Source: CBDCGJ01 sp965238305 | Lineage (GTDB): Bacteria; Pseudomonadota; Alphaproteobacteria; GCA-2731375 | Direction of reading: 5' to 3' | DNA length: 36,329 bases | Assembly (NCBI GenBank): GCA_965238305.1 | Contig: CBDEHK010000002.1 | Coordinates: 1-36,329, forward strand | Part shown: positions 1 through 8,018 of the stretch, piece by piece | Layout of the letters: every line of letters starts with the position of its first letter | How positions within the stretch are numbered: position 1 is the stretch's first letter | The notes under the pieces: generated by a model | Told to the model about the DNA's origin: nothing | Databases searched by the model: none | What the model saw: the letters and a program-made list of their open reading frames with translations, nothing else | Program-made: the position numbers and the translations under genes

Positions 1-641
1 TGGATCGCGCAAAAAAAGTCGAAGAAGGTCCGGTCGTATTGTTGGATCACTGCGACAACGCGGCTTCCGGTGGCACCATGGATACCATGACGGTGTTAGG
101 CGGCATCATCGACAGCGGTCTGGAAGACGTAGCCGCTTTTGCGATCTTTGATCCTGACGCAGTGCAGGAAATGATCGCCGCCGGCATCGGTGCGATCGTC
201 ACTGTCAAGCTTGGCGGCAAAATGGATATGCCGTCTATCAATAAGACCGGTGAGCCGCGCGAAGTGACCGGTAAAGTGCGCGTCATCACCGATGGCATCT
301 ACAAAAACGTCGGTCCGATGGGCACTGGCGTGCTGATGGATATGGGCCCGACGGTGGTTCTGGATACCGGCAATGTGGAAATCGTCGTAATCTCGCGACA
401 TCAGGAGCCAAATGATATTGCATGTTTCCAAAGCGTCGGCATCGATCCGATGTCAAAAAAGTACTTGATGCTGAAAAGCCGTATCCACTATCGCGCTGGC
501 TTTAAACCGATCGCCAAGGATATCATCGAATGCGCCGGTACCGGAGTCTGTACGTCGGATTATTCCGTCCTCGACTTCAAGAACGTCCGGCGGCCGATTT
601 TTCCTTTGGACCTAATCAACGATCCTTCGGAAGGGGCTTGA
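1..641 (+). CDS. MlrC-type M81 family metallopeptidase, C-terminal part (5' end outside window)
   Basis: The reading frame is open from the first bases (codons in phase from base 3), so the gene starts upstream. The visible ~213 residues match the MlrC C-terminal domain: an early DHCDNAASGGT segment, then AIFDPDAVQE, KLGGKMDM, a GPMGTGVLMDMGPTVVL strand pair and a late VISRHQEPND. MlrC was named for microcystin breakdown, but most relatives are metallopeptidase or amidohydrolase-like proteins of unknown substrate, so no toxin role is implied. The zinc-binding N-terminal domain is not visible. The stop lies two bases from the end of the convergent RNA methyltransferase, with no terminator visible between them. 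Family assignment is confident; substrate is unknown. Confidence 0.85.
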   Translation, partial: DRAKKVEEGPVVLLDHCDNAASGGTMDTMTVLGGIIDSGLEDVAAFAIFDPDAVQEMIAAGIGAIVTVKLGGKMDMPSINKTGEPREVTGKVRVITDGIYKNVGPMGTGVLMDMGPTVVLDTGNVEIVVISRHQEPNDIACFQSVGIDPMSKKYLMLKSRIHYRAGFKPIAKDIIECAGTGVCTSDYSVLDFKNVRRPIFPLDLINDPSEGA

Positions 642-643
642 AG

Positions 644-1178
644 CTAAATAGTCTTCTTCCCACGGTATTTCTGTTTGCCGTGCACATGCATCGGCGGTAA
701 TTCTGATGGCGAAAGCGAGGAGAGTGCGCGTTCGCTGAATTTGCCGGTACTGATCGTGCGGTCATACATCACGATGGCCCCAGCCATGGCGACATTGACA
801 CAGAACGATGTCGGTATTTTCACCACATCATCGCAAAGTGCAGCAACTTCGTCGGAAAGATTGCCGCGCTCCGGCCCCAAGATATAGGCGGCCTGCGGTG
901 GGTGTTTAAAACTCGGCAATTCTATCGCCTCATCTAATAGTTCGACGCCGACCAGGCGGCAGCCGGCCGGTAGCAACAAATCACCAACCGTTTCATATTC
1001 ATAAAGCGGAACTTGGTCCCGTGCATGCGAAGTGTCGCCATCGCTTTTTCTTTGTCGATAATTGCCACCTATTGTAAACAAAAAAACTGGCACCAAAGGC
1101 ATGGGCCGAACGAAAAAGATTGCCAGCGTTCAAAGGCTTTGATAGCCCTTCCGCTCCGATGGCAAAATAGCCGCGCAT
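644..1178 (-). pseudogene. TrmH/SpoU family RNA 2'-O-methyltransferase, frameshifted
   Basis: Two overlapping minus-strand frames together make one SpoU-type methyltransferase of about 177 residues. The N-terminal frame (ATG at 1178, with GGGAG nine bases upstream) gives MRGYFAIGAEG, then LNAGNLFRSAHAFGAS. The C-terminal frame continues with FTIGGNY, a YILGPERGNLS motif and IPTSFCVNVAMAGAIVMYD, the knotted SAM-binding end of the family. The switch falls in a run of seven A (1080-1086, seven T in the mRNA). Removing one base restores GAS-FLFTIGGNY, which fits relatives. This could be a real inactivation, a sequencing or assembly error, or slippage during expression. Members methylate tRNA or rRNA ribose; the target here is unknown. 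Divergent from the asparaginase gene. Confidence 0.8.
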
Positions 1179-1255
1179 GTATTCGTTCTCCCGCAAAGCC
1201 GCTGATATCGTGGCACGATTATAGAGCAAGAATGAGTTAATTAAACGGAGTAGGC

Positions 1256-2308
1256 ATGACTGAGACAAATAAGGCTGACCTGGGAAAACCTGGTAACGCC
1301 CCAATAATTGTTGAGATCACCCGGGGTAGCATGGTTGAAAGCCGTCACATCGTCGACCTCGCGGTCGTCGATGCGGACGGCAAGATCGTTGAAGCTTGGG
1401 GCGATGTCGAGCATCCAGTATTTCCGCGTTCTGCCAACAAACCGTTGCAAGCGATCCCGCTGATCGAAACCGGCGCGGCAGATGCCTTTGCTTTGCCCGA
1501 TCGTAACATTTCCCTAGCCTGTGCTTCACATGCGGGCGAGCCTATCCACATCAATACCGTGTTGGCCTGGTTGGGTAAATTAAGCCTCAGCGACGATGAT
1601 CTGGAATGCGGTGGTCACTTTGCCCGTAATCCGAAAATACTAATTGATTTTGTGAAGTCCGGTGAGCCACTGCGCCAGGCGAATAACAATTGTTCCGGCA
1701 AACATACGGGTATGTTGAGCCATGCGGTGCATATGGGTGATCCAAGCAAAGGCTATGTGCAACCGGATCACTTAGCGCAGCGGCGTGTGACCCGTATCCT
1801 CGGTGAAATGTATGGTGTCGATATGGCTAATGCAGCCATGGGAACTGACGGCTGTAGCCTCCCAACCTATGCCGTCCCAACCCGTGCGATGGCTTTGGGG
1901 ATGGCGCGCTTTGCCAATCCGGACGCGCTGGACAATGATCGTGCCGTGGCCTGCCGGCGGATTGCCCAGGCGATGATGGCAGAACCTTACATGGTTGCTG
2001 GCCTGGAACGTTTTTGCACTCTGCTGATGGAAACGGCACGGGGTAAGGTTGTGGCGAAATCCGGTGCCGAAGGGGTTTATATGGCTGGTTTGCCTGGACG
2101 CGGCTTTGGGATCGCGCTCAAATGCCGAGACGGCCAAGGGCGCGCTGCGGAAACTGTTCTGGCGGCGATCTTAGACCGTCATGATGTCTTAACAGAGGAT
2201 GAGCGGCGAAGATTGTCGGATTATATTCAAGGCCCGATCTTCAACGTGAACGGCCTTACCGTCGGGCATATGCAGGCGGTGAGTTCCGCCGCTGCCGCGC
2301 CGTTCTAA
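1256..2308 (+). CDS. L-asparaginase II family protein (Rhizobium AnsA type)
   Basis: A 350-residue protein of the asparaginase II family, unrelated to the E. coli enzymes, which hydrolyses L-asparagine to aspartate and ammonia in the cytoplasm. Hallmarks known from the Rhizobium etli enzyme are in place: a SANK motif (Ser59, Lys62), Ser91 in CASHAGE, CSGKH (Cys146, Lys149) and GTDGC (Cys200); the two cysteines and the lysine correspond to the unusual zinc site of that enzyme. The C-terminal AKSGAEGVYMAGLP segment is also typical. No signal peptide. The ATG follows an ACGGAG ribosome site at six bases. It is transcribed divergently from the broken SpoU gene across 77 bp. Full length with no missing key residue. 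Confidence 0.9.
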   Translation: MTETNKADLGKPGNAPIIVEITRGSMVESRHIVDLAVVDADGKIVEAWGDVEHPVFPRSANKPLQAIPLIETGAADAFALPDRNISLACASHAGEPIHINTVLAWLGKLSLSDDDLECGGHFARNPKILIDFVKSGEPLRQANNNCSGKHTGMLSHAVHMGDPSKGYVQPDHLAQRRVTRILGEMYGVDMANAAMGTDGCSLPTYAVPTRAMALGMARFANPDALDNDRAVACRRIAQAMMAEPYMVAGLERFCTLLMETARGKVVAKSGAEGVYMAGLPGRGFGIALKCRDGQGRAAETVLAAILDRHDVLTEDERRRLSDYIQGPIFNVNGLTVGHMQAVSSAAAAPF

Positions 2309-2391
2309 GCCTCTGACCATAAACCGCTTGGGATCGGCGCGGATTTGTGATCTAGAATTGCCTCCCCTGTCGTGGAAAGGAGTGCAACATT

Positions 2392-2862
2392 ATGTTGCCG
2401 AGTTACCTGGTCACCAATGTCGATGTTCGTGACGCTCAACGCTACGAAGATTATCGCCGGCAAGTGCCGCCGACCATCATGCAGCATGGCGCTTCCTATC
2501 TTTGCCGCGGCGGGCGCTTTGAAGTGATGGAAGGTGAAGGGCTTTATGATCGCATTATCATTACCAAGTTCCCGAGCTGGGACCATTGCCGGACCTGGTA
2601 TCATTCGAAAGACTATGGTCCGGTGAAATCGATCCGCCAGGCCGCTTCGCGCGGAAATATGTTCATGACCGAAGGTTTGTCGGGCGAATTCAGCGCTGAA
2701 CCCGGGGCCGGCTTGATGTTGGCGATGGAAACCATACATGATCAGGAAACCCACGAGGAATATAGGAAACTTGTAGGGCCAACAGTGCAGGCGGCGGGCG
2801 GTGTTCCTTTAGCCCTCGGCGGTCGGGTCGCCCGCCATGAAGTTGCGTCATGCCAGCGCTGA
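2392..2862 (+). CDS. DUF1330 protein, tandem with incomplete second domain
   Basis: Residues 1 to about 95 form a complete DUF1330 unit, a small ferredoxin-like fold: YLVTNVDVRDAQRYEDYRRQV, then HGASYLCRGGRFEVMEG and IIITKFPSWDHCRTWYHS. A second unit begins at about residue 107 (MLAMETIHDQETHEEYRKLVGPTVQAAGGVPLALGGRV) but stops after VARHEV. In the next frame the DNA reads on as ADSILVIAEAL and a stop at 2891, which resembles the missing strand, so the second domain appears to have frameshifted and decayed. The ATG is preceded by GAAAGGAG. DUF1330 proteins have no agreed function. The gene ends just before the convergent GNAT gene. Confidence 0.8.
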   Translation: MLPSYLVTNVDVRDAQRYEDYRRQVPPTIMQHGASYLCRGGRFEVMEGEGLYDRIIITKFPSWDHCRTWYHSKDYGPVKSIRQAASRGNMFMTEGLSGEFSAEPGAGLMLAMETIHDQETHEEYRKLVGPTVQAAGGVPLALGGRVARHEVASCQR

Positions 2863-2889
2863 CAGTATTTTGGTGATCGCTGAAGCACT

Positions 2890-3420
2890 TTAGCAGTTGC
2901 GGTGAATTTCGAAATAGGCAGCATCGACCCCGCCATATAAGAACTTACCGCGCCGGCTCAACCCAACTTTCTCTAATACCCTATGCGACGACAAATTTTC
3001 CTGATAGGAGACGGCGCAGATCATCTCCAGGTTCATCGAATTGAAGCCATGATTGATCATGAAAGCCGCCGCTTCCGTGGCAACACCCTGTCCCCAAGCA
3101 GACCGTTTCAAGCGATAACCAACTTCGAAATTCTTAGTATCGGCAAATTCGAACAACGCGACCCAACCTAAAAATTCAGGCTGGTCGTGCCATTCAAGCA
3201 CCCACAGGCCAAAGCCGTCCAAGCGGCACCCAAGCGACATTAAGCGATCAACTTTGTCATCTGATATTGCGCTGCCGATCGGTAACGCCTCTCCTTCGGC
3301 GCCAATAAATCGCATGACTTCAGGATCGGAGTTCATTTTGATAAGATTATCTCTGTCGGGTGGCTCCACTCGACGCAGGCGCAAGCGTGCAGTCTCAAAT
3401 GGTCCGTTGATGTCAGCCAT
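2890..3420 (-). CDS. GNAT family N-acetyltransferase (RimJ/RimL-like)
   Basis: A 176-residue single-domain GNAT of the Acetyltransf_3 type. It begins with the usual FETARLRLRRVEPPDRDNLIKMNSDPEVMRFIG, has the β4 strand GWVALFEF followed by YRLKRSAWGQGVATEAAAFMINHGF (the acetyl-CoA pyrophosphate-binding loop, G-Q-G-V-A-T), and ends with NLSSHRVLEKVGLSRRGKF. Such enzymes acetylate protein N-termini, small amines or antibiotics; the substrate cannot be read here. Its ATG directly follows the TAG stop of the SDR gene upstream (no bases between), so the two are probably translated from one mRNA. The function of the pair is not evident. Confidence 0.88.
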   Translation of the reverse strand: MADINGPFETARLRLRRVEPPDRDNLIKMNSDPEVMRFIGAEGEALPIGSAISDDKVDRLMSLGCRLDGFGLWVLEWHDQPEFLGWVALFEFADTKNFEVGYRLKRSAWGQGVATEAAAFMINHGFNSMNLEMICAVSYQENLSSHRVLEKVGLSRRGKFLYGGVDAAYFEIHRNC

Positions 3421-4158
3421 CTAGAAAGATTCTTTATAGGGTCGCATGTCCAATTCGAAGGTCCAGGCGCTACGCGCTTGTTGGTGCAACATCCAATAGG
3501 TATGCGCCATGTCGTCTAGGCCCAACATGCCGTCGAGACCTTTTGCTTTCACGATTTCCGGCGCCCGGGTCAGCAATTTTTCACCGGCAATGCCACCGTC
3601 GATGATGGTATGCGCAACATGCAGGCCTTGCGGTCCAAAATCGCGCGCCAATCCGGCTGCAACAGCGCGCAATGCCGCTTTGGCAGACGCGAAGGCAACA
3701 AACGGAGGCCGGCTGCGCACCGACGCAGTGGCGCCCGTAAAAATGATCGTGCCGTGCCCTTGTGGTGCCATCCGGCGGGCGGCCTCGCGGCCAAAAATGA
3801 AACCGCCCAGGCAACAGACACGCCAAATCTTTTCGAATGTTTCGCTGTCTAAGTCCAGGATATTGGCACGCCAATTATTGCCAGCGTTATAGGCCGCTAG
3901 TGATATTTCGCCCGCCGCCTTCGCTTGATCCAGCAAAGCGATGACATCTTTGTCTTTTGTTGTATCGGCAACAATTGCGGTTGCTTGCCCACCGCCGTCA
4001 TTGATTTCTCCAGCGACGATTTCCAGGTTTGCCTGGGTTCGGCCGGCTGCAAAGACATGCAAGCCTTCACTGGCGAAGCGGCGACATAGCGCAGCGCCCA
4101 AGCCGTCGCGCGGCCCCACACCGATGACGACGGCAACAGATTTTGATAGATCGCTCAT
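3421..4158 (-). CDS. SDR family oxidoreductase with Phe in place of the catalytic Tyr
   Basis: A 245-residue Rossmann-fold short-chain dehydrogenase/reductase. The nucleotide-binding start is unusual (VIGVGPRDGLGAALCRRFA), the NAG motif is present (AYNAGN), and the catalytic Ser lies in GATASVRSRPPF. The YxxxK active site reads FASAK, so the general-acid tyrosine is phenylalanine while lysine is kept. I recall a group of SDRs with the same FASAK and a VxHxxIDGGI segment (here VAHTIIDGGIAG), so this is probably a subfamily trait and not a chance mutation. The ribosome site AGAGGA precedes the ATG. Together with the abutting GNAT gene it forms a two-gene unit. Activity and substrate are unknown. 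Confidence 0.85.
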   Translation of the reverse strand: MSDLSKSVAVVIGVGPRDGLGAALCRRFASEGLHVFAAGRTQANLEIVAGEINDGGGQATAIVADTTKDKDVIALLDQAKAAGEISLAAYNAGNNWRANILDLDSETFEKIWRVCCLGGFIFGREAARRMAPQGHGTIIFTGATASVRSRPPFVAFASAKAALRAVAAGLARDFGPQGLHVAHTIIDGGIAGEKLLTRAPEIVKAKGLDGMLGLDDMAHTYWMLHQQARSAWTFELDMRPYKESF

Positions 4159-4253
4159 ATCTTGGTTTTCCTCTTATCGCTTTGCGGTCTTCTATGCTAA
4201 AGCCTGAAGGGAATAGTTCAATATGTGAATGTTTGCAGAAAAAGGATAAATCA

Positions 4254-5237
4254 ATGAAAGCGATGTTGTGCAAGGCCTATGGGCCGCCTGAAAGCTTGGT
4301 CTTGGACGATCATGTTATTCCGGAACCAACCGCCAATGAAGTGCGGGTGAAAATTCACGCTGCCGGGGTAAATTTTCCCGATACGCTGATAATCCAAGGC
4401 AAATATCAGTTCAAACCAGCCTTTCCTTTTGCGCCGGGCGCCGAAGTGGCCGGTGAAGTGATTGCCACCGGCGTTGATGTCAGTCGTTTTAAAGTCGGCG
4501 ATCGGGTCATCGGTATGTGCGGTGATGGCGGCTTCGCCGAAGAAGTCAATGTTTTGGAAACAAAATGTCTGCCGCTGCCGGATGATATGGACTACGCCAC
4601 CGGCTCTTCCATCGGTCTGACCTATGGCACTTCTGCGTTCGCCTTGATCCAAAGAGCGAACTTACAGCCCGACGAAAGCCTGCTGATCCATGGTGTTTCA
4701 GGCGGTGTTGGGCTGGCGGCGCTGGAAATTGGCAAGGCCATGGGGGCCACGGTTATTGGTACTGGCGGTTCCGATGCGAAGCTGCAAATGGCCTTGGATC
4801 ATGGTGCCGATCACGTGATCAATTATAGCGACGGACCGTTCAAGGACAAAGTCAAGGAGCTGACTGGCGGCAAAGGGGCCGATGTGATCTATGACGCGGT
4901 TGGCGGTGACGCTTTTGATCAATCGCTTCGTTGCATTAATTGGGACGGCCGCCTGTTGGTGATTGGCTTCGCTTCGGGCCGCATTCCCGAAGCACCGGCC
5001 AATTTGGCGTTATTAAAGAACTGTTCAATTGTTGGGGTGTTTTGGGGAGCTTGGACGGGACGTGAATCGCAGGGCAATCTGGACAATTTTGAACAGATTT
5101 TCCAATGGTACCGTCAGGGTAAAATCAAGCCGCATATCTCCCATACTTTCAAACTTAGTGAAGCATCGGATGCGCTTTACGCCCTGCTAAATCGCGAAGT
5201 TGTTGGCAAAGCTGTGATCAAAGTCATCGACGATTAA
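4254..5237 (+). CDS. Quinone oxidoreductase-like (zeta-crystallin type) NADPH:quinone/enone reductase
   Basis: A 327-residue zinc-free medium-chain dehydrogenase/reductase. The start chosen is the ATG giving MKAMLCKAYG, with AAGGA eight bases upstream; the frame is open further up but that stretch is not protein-like. The GroES-like part carries VKIHAAGVNFPDTLIIQGKYQ and PFAPGAEVAGEV; the nucleotide-binding part carries GVSGGVGLAALEIGKAMGA (GxGxxG-type) and GADHVINY. The zinc-binding cysteines of alcohol dehydrogenases are absent. Relatives reduce quinones or α,β-unsaturated carbonyls with NADPH. It is followed 16 bp later by the methyltransferase gene on the same strand, so the two probably share a transcript. 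Divergent from the SDR-GNAT pair. Confidence 0.88.
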   Translation: MKAMLCKAYGPPESLVLDDHVIPEPTANEVRVKIHAAGVNFPDTLIIQGKYQFKPAFPFAPGAEVAGEVIATGVDVSRFKVGDRVIGMCGDGGFAEEVNVLETKCLPLPDDMDYATGSSIGLTYGTSAFALIQRANLQPDESLLIHGVSGGVGLAALEIGKAMGATVIGTGGSDAKLQMALDHGADHVINYSDGPFKDKVKELTGGKGADVIYDAVGGDAFDQSLRCINWDGRLLVIGFASGRIPEAPANLALLKNCSIVGVFWGAWTGRESQGNLDNFEQIFQWYRQGKIKPHISHTFKLSEASDALYALLNREVVGKAVIKVIDD

Positions 5238-5253
5238 GGCCGGAGAAAACCTA

Positions 5254-6483
5254 GTGGCCAAAAAAGGCGACTTGGTTCGCCAGCAATATGAGGCTTTGCC
5301 ATATCCGGCGCGCGACCCGGCGGATGAAGCGAAACGCTTGGTCGTCGGCTCTCCCAGTCATTTGTTGGAGATCGAGCATTATGTCTTTGCCGGCCGGCGT
5401 GTCAGTGCGTTAAACGCGCTCATCGCCGGCGGCGGCACCGGTGATGGCGCCATCATGTTGGCCCAACAATTGGCGGATCGCGGCGACGGTGGGCAGGTGC
5501 TTTATGTCGATCTGTCGAGTGCCAGCCTGGCGATCGCCAAGGCCCGGGCAGATGCCCGCGGGCTCGACAATATCCGCTTCAAACAATATTCGCTGTTGGA
5601 TGTTGCCGGGCTTGATGCTGGGCCGTTCGATTATATCGATTGCTGCGGCGTCCTGCATCATTTGCCGGAACCGGAAGCAGGGTTGCAGGTCCTCGGTGAA
5701 GTGCTAAGCGACGATGGCGGCATGGGCCTGATGGTCTATGGCAGTTACGGGCGTACCGGGGTCTATGCCATGCAACAAGCCTTTGCGCGGTTATTTCCAC
5801 ATGACCTGTCGCCCGCTAAGCGTTTGGCAGGGGCAAAAAACATTGTCGCTAATTTGCCGGAAACCAATTGGCTCAAACGTAATCCTTTTCTGGGCGATCA
5901 CCTGCAAGGCGAAGATGCCGGTTTCTATGATCTGCTGCTGCACAGTCAGGACCGCGCCTATACGGTGTCGGAAATTTCAACACTCGTGGCCACCGCCGAT
6001 CTGCGGCTCAGCGGTTTTATTGAACCGGCACGATATGACCCGACGCTTTATATGCCGGAAGGCGAAGCGCGAAAACGGGCATTGAAATTGCCGTGGCTGC
6101 AGCAATGCGCATTAGCGGAAGAGCTGGCCAGTAATCTGAAAACCCATGTTTTCTACGTGGTAAGATCCGATAATGATAAAGGCGGCGCAGCTGACCACGC
6201 AAATTCTCAGAATGTGCCGGTTTTGCGGGAAATGTCAGCGGACGTTTTGGCAAAGGCTGTAGCCCGACAACCGATAATCAAAGCAAATTTTGACGGCATA
6301 CCGTATCGCCAGGAATTGCCGAAATCGGCGGCGAAAATTATCGCGCTTTGTGATGGGAAAACCAGTATTCGACAAATTCAGAAAGCCACCGGCATTTCGC
6401 AAGCCGCCTTTAAGCGGGACTTCCAGGCGGTTTATGCGGCCCTGCAGCCACTAAACTTGATGTTGCTGGCAGGGCGGGACTAA
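5254..6483 (+). CDS. Class I SAM-dependent methyltransferase with C-terminal extension
   Basis: A 409-residue protein starting at a GTG with CGGAGA upstream. After a short N-terminal segment (QQYEALPYPARDP, seen in related methyltransferases) comes motif I ALIAGGGTGDGAIMLAQQL (Gly-rich loop, residues 59-65), the acidic VLYVDLSSASL strand end, and FDYIDCCGVLHHLPEPEAGL as post-motif. The middle (roughly residues 170-310) has no fold I recognise. The last ~70 residues (ALCDGKTSIRQIQKATG, then FKRDFQAVYAAL) look like a small winged-helix or PqqD-like module. Substrate unknown; peptide or lipid methylation are both possible. Its stop overlaps the convergent HIT gene by four bases. Confidence 0.85.
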   Translation: MAKKGDLVRQQYEALPYPARDPADEAKRLVVGSPSHLLEIEHYVFAGRRVSALNALIAGGGTGDGAIMLAQQLADRGDGGQVLYVDLSSASLAIAKARADARGLDNIRFKQYSLLDVAGLDAGPFDYIDCCGVLHHLPEPEAGLQVLGEVLSDDGGMGLMVYGSYGRTGVYAMQQAFARLFPHDLSPAKRLAGAKNIVANLPETNWLKRNPFLGDHLQGEDAGFYDLLLHSQDRAYTVSEISTLVATADLRLSGFIEPARYDPTLYMPEGEARKRALKLPWLQQCALAEELASNLKTHVFYVVRSDNDKGGAADHANSQNVPVLREMSADVLAKAVARQPIIKANFDGIPYRQELPKSAAKIIALCDGKTSIRQIQKATGISQAAFKRDFQAVYAALQPLNLMLLAGRD

Positions 6484-6890
6484 ATTGCCGATTGAAGGCG
6501 TTCGGCATAGGCCGCCAGATCTTCTTGCGGTGGCATTTTGGCCGGCCAGGTGAGGGTCATGCCATCGTCTTCCAAGCGCGGCACCACGTGCAAATGAAAA
6601 TGGAACACGGTCTGTAATCCGGCTGGCCGGTTAGCCTGTAAGATTGTCACCCCATCAGGTTCGAACGCTTTCATTTGCGCTTTTGAAATTCGATTGGCGA
6701 TACGGAAAGCCTGCGCCGCGACCTCTTCGTCCAGTTCCATCATATCTGCCGCATGATCTCTGGCGATCACCAGGGTGTGGCCGGGATTGACGTGACCGAC
6801 GTCCATTATCGCCAACACTTGCTCGTCTTCATAAACCTTGTGGGATGGAATTTCGCCAACCGCAATTTTGCAAAATACACAATCGGTCAT
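6480..6890 (-). CDS. HIT family protein (HinT-like nucleotide hydrolase)
   Basis: A 136-residue histidine-triad protein. The signature HFHLHVV (His97, His99, His101) with downstream proline is intact, and an N-terminal CVFCKI pair (Cys4, Cys7) begins the usual zinc-binding start; ANRPAGLQTV and NPGHTLVIARDH are also conserved. HIT proteins of this branch cleave AMP from aminoacyl- or lysyl-adenylates and similar phosphoramidates in the cytoplasm; the natural substrate is unclear. The start codon overlaps the mutY stop as ATGA, implying translational coupling to mutY upstream. The end overlaps the methyltransferase stop on the other strand. Confidence 0.92.
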   Translation of the reverse strand: MTDCVFCKIAVGEIPSHKVYEDEQVLAIMDVGHVNPGHTLVIARDHAADMMELDEEVAAQAFRIANRISKAQMKAFEPDGVTILQANRPAGLQTVFHFHLHVVPRLEDDGMTLTWPAKMPPQEDLAAYAERLQSAI

Positions 6891-7954
6891 GGTGATATCT
6901 CCTTCTGTTCAACGCCATGATTTATGGCGTGGCGCGCTACTTTTTTCATCAAAGTCGGCAACGCGATGGTGTGAAAATCTTCCACCGCATACCAGTCGCC
7001 GCCGGTCGCTTGCGGACAATTCCCGACATAAATCTGTAATGACAGATGAAAATGCGTGAAGGTATGTTCGACGCTGTCCGGCAACTGCAGCCACTCGATT
7101 TGGGCCGGCGCCACTGCCAGGGCGGTATCATGGCTTGGTTTTGCTACCGTCCAATCGGTCCCGGGGAATTCCATCAAACCACCCAGCAGACCTTTTTCCG
7201 GTCGTTTCTGTAGCAGAACCGCGCCATCGTCCCGCGCCAGCCAAAAACTAACGCCATAACGGGTCGGACGTTGTTTTTTTGGCGCTTTTTTCGGTAGCAT
7301 TTCAGCCATTCCGGCGATCCGACCCTGACATTCTGTATGCCAAGGACAGATTACACAAGATGGCTTGCGCGGCGTACAAATGGTCGCCCCTAGATCCATC
7401 ATCGCCTGGGCAAAGTCCCCGGCTCTTTTCCCAGGCGTCAGCGTAGCCGCGAGGCCTTTCAGTTCTTTTTTTGCCGTTGGCAGCGGCGTCTCAACCTTGT
7501 TTAGGCGGGCGAGCACCCGTTCAATATTGCCGTCGACTGGAGAGGCAACTTGATCAAAGGCGATGGCGGCTATGGCCGCGGCGGTATAGGGGCCGATCCC
7601 GGGTAACTTTAATAGCGCCGGCTCGTTGTCGGGAAAGCGTCCACCAAACTCCCGCGCAATGACTTTGGCGCATTTATGCAGGTTGCGCGCCCGGGCGTAA
7701 TAACCCAGACCCTGCCAGGCATGCAGCACTTCATCCAGTTCAGCCTCCGCTAGATCCTCAATTTGTGGCCATCTCTTCAGAAAAGCATGAAAATAGGGAA
7801 TGACGGTCGCCACTGTCGTTTGTTGCAGCATAATTTCCGAGAGCCAAACGTGGTAAGCTGATTTTGTTTCACCAGGACGTGCCCGCCACGGCAAGTCGCG
7901 GCGATGAAGATCATACCAATTTAGTAGTTTGCTCTGAAGCGACGTTGACGGCAT
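6887..7954 (-). CDS. mutY: A/G-specific adenine glycosylase MutY
   Basis: A 355-residue adenine DNA glycosylase that removes A mispaired with 8-oxoguanine. The start is the ATG giving MPSTSLQSKLLNWYDLHRRDLPWR; the open frame continues upstream but is not family-like there. Seen: catalytic Glu40 in WLSEIMLQQTTV, the helix-hairpin-helix LPGIGPYTAAAIAAIAF, catalytic Asp141 in PVDGNIERV, and the [4Fe-4S] cysteines Cys193, Cys200, Cys203 and Cys209 (C-X6-C-X2-C-X5-C). A C-terminal NUDIX-like domain that recognises 8-oxoG follows (VLLQKRPEKGLLGGLMEFPGT). It overlaps HIT by four bases and is divergent from dciA, an arrangement typical of alphaproteobacteria. Confidence 0.97.
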   Translation of the reverse strand: MPSTSLQSKLLNWYDLHRRDLPWRARPGETKSAYHVWLSEIMLQQTTVATVIPYFHAFLKRWPQIEDLAEAELDEVLHAWQGLGYYARARNLHKCAKVIAREFGGRFPDNEPALLKLPGIGPYTAAAIAAIAFDQVASPVDGNIERVLARLNKVETPLPTAKKELKGLAATLTPGKRAGDFAQAMMDLGATICTPRKPSCVICPWHTECQGRIAGMAEMLPKKAPKKQRPTRYGVSFWLARDDGAVLLQKRPEKGLLGGLMEFPGTDWTVAKPSHDTALAVAPAQIEWLQLPDSVEHTFTHFHLSLQIYVGNCPQATGGDWYAVEDFHTIALPTLMKKVARHAINHGVEQKEISP

Positions 7955-8018
7955 GAATATTCTGGCCTTGCTATAAAACAACTTGCATACGCTAGAGCAT
8001 AAGTCATATGGAATTCGG

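Noticed and set aside
1211..1232. TGGCAC sequence resembling a sigma54 -24 element upstream of the asparaginase
   Set aside because: The following -12 part (TTGC) is missing at the needed spacing.
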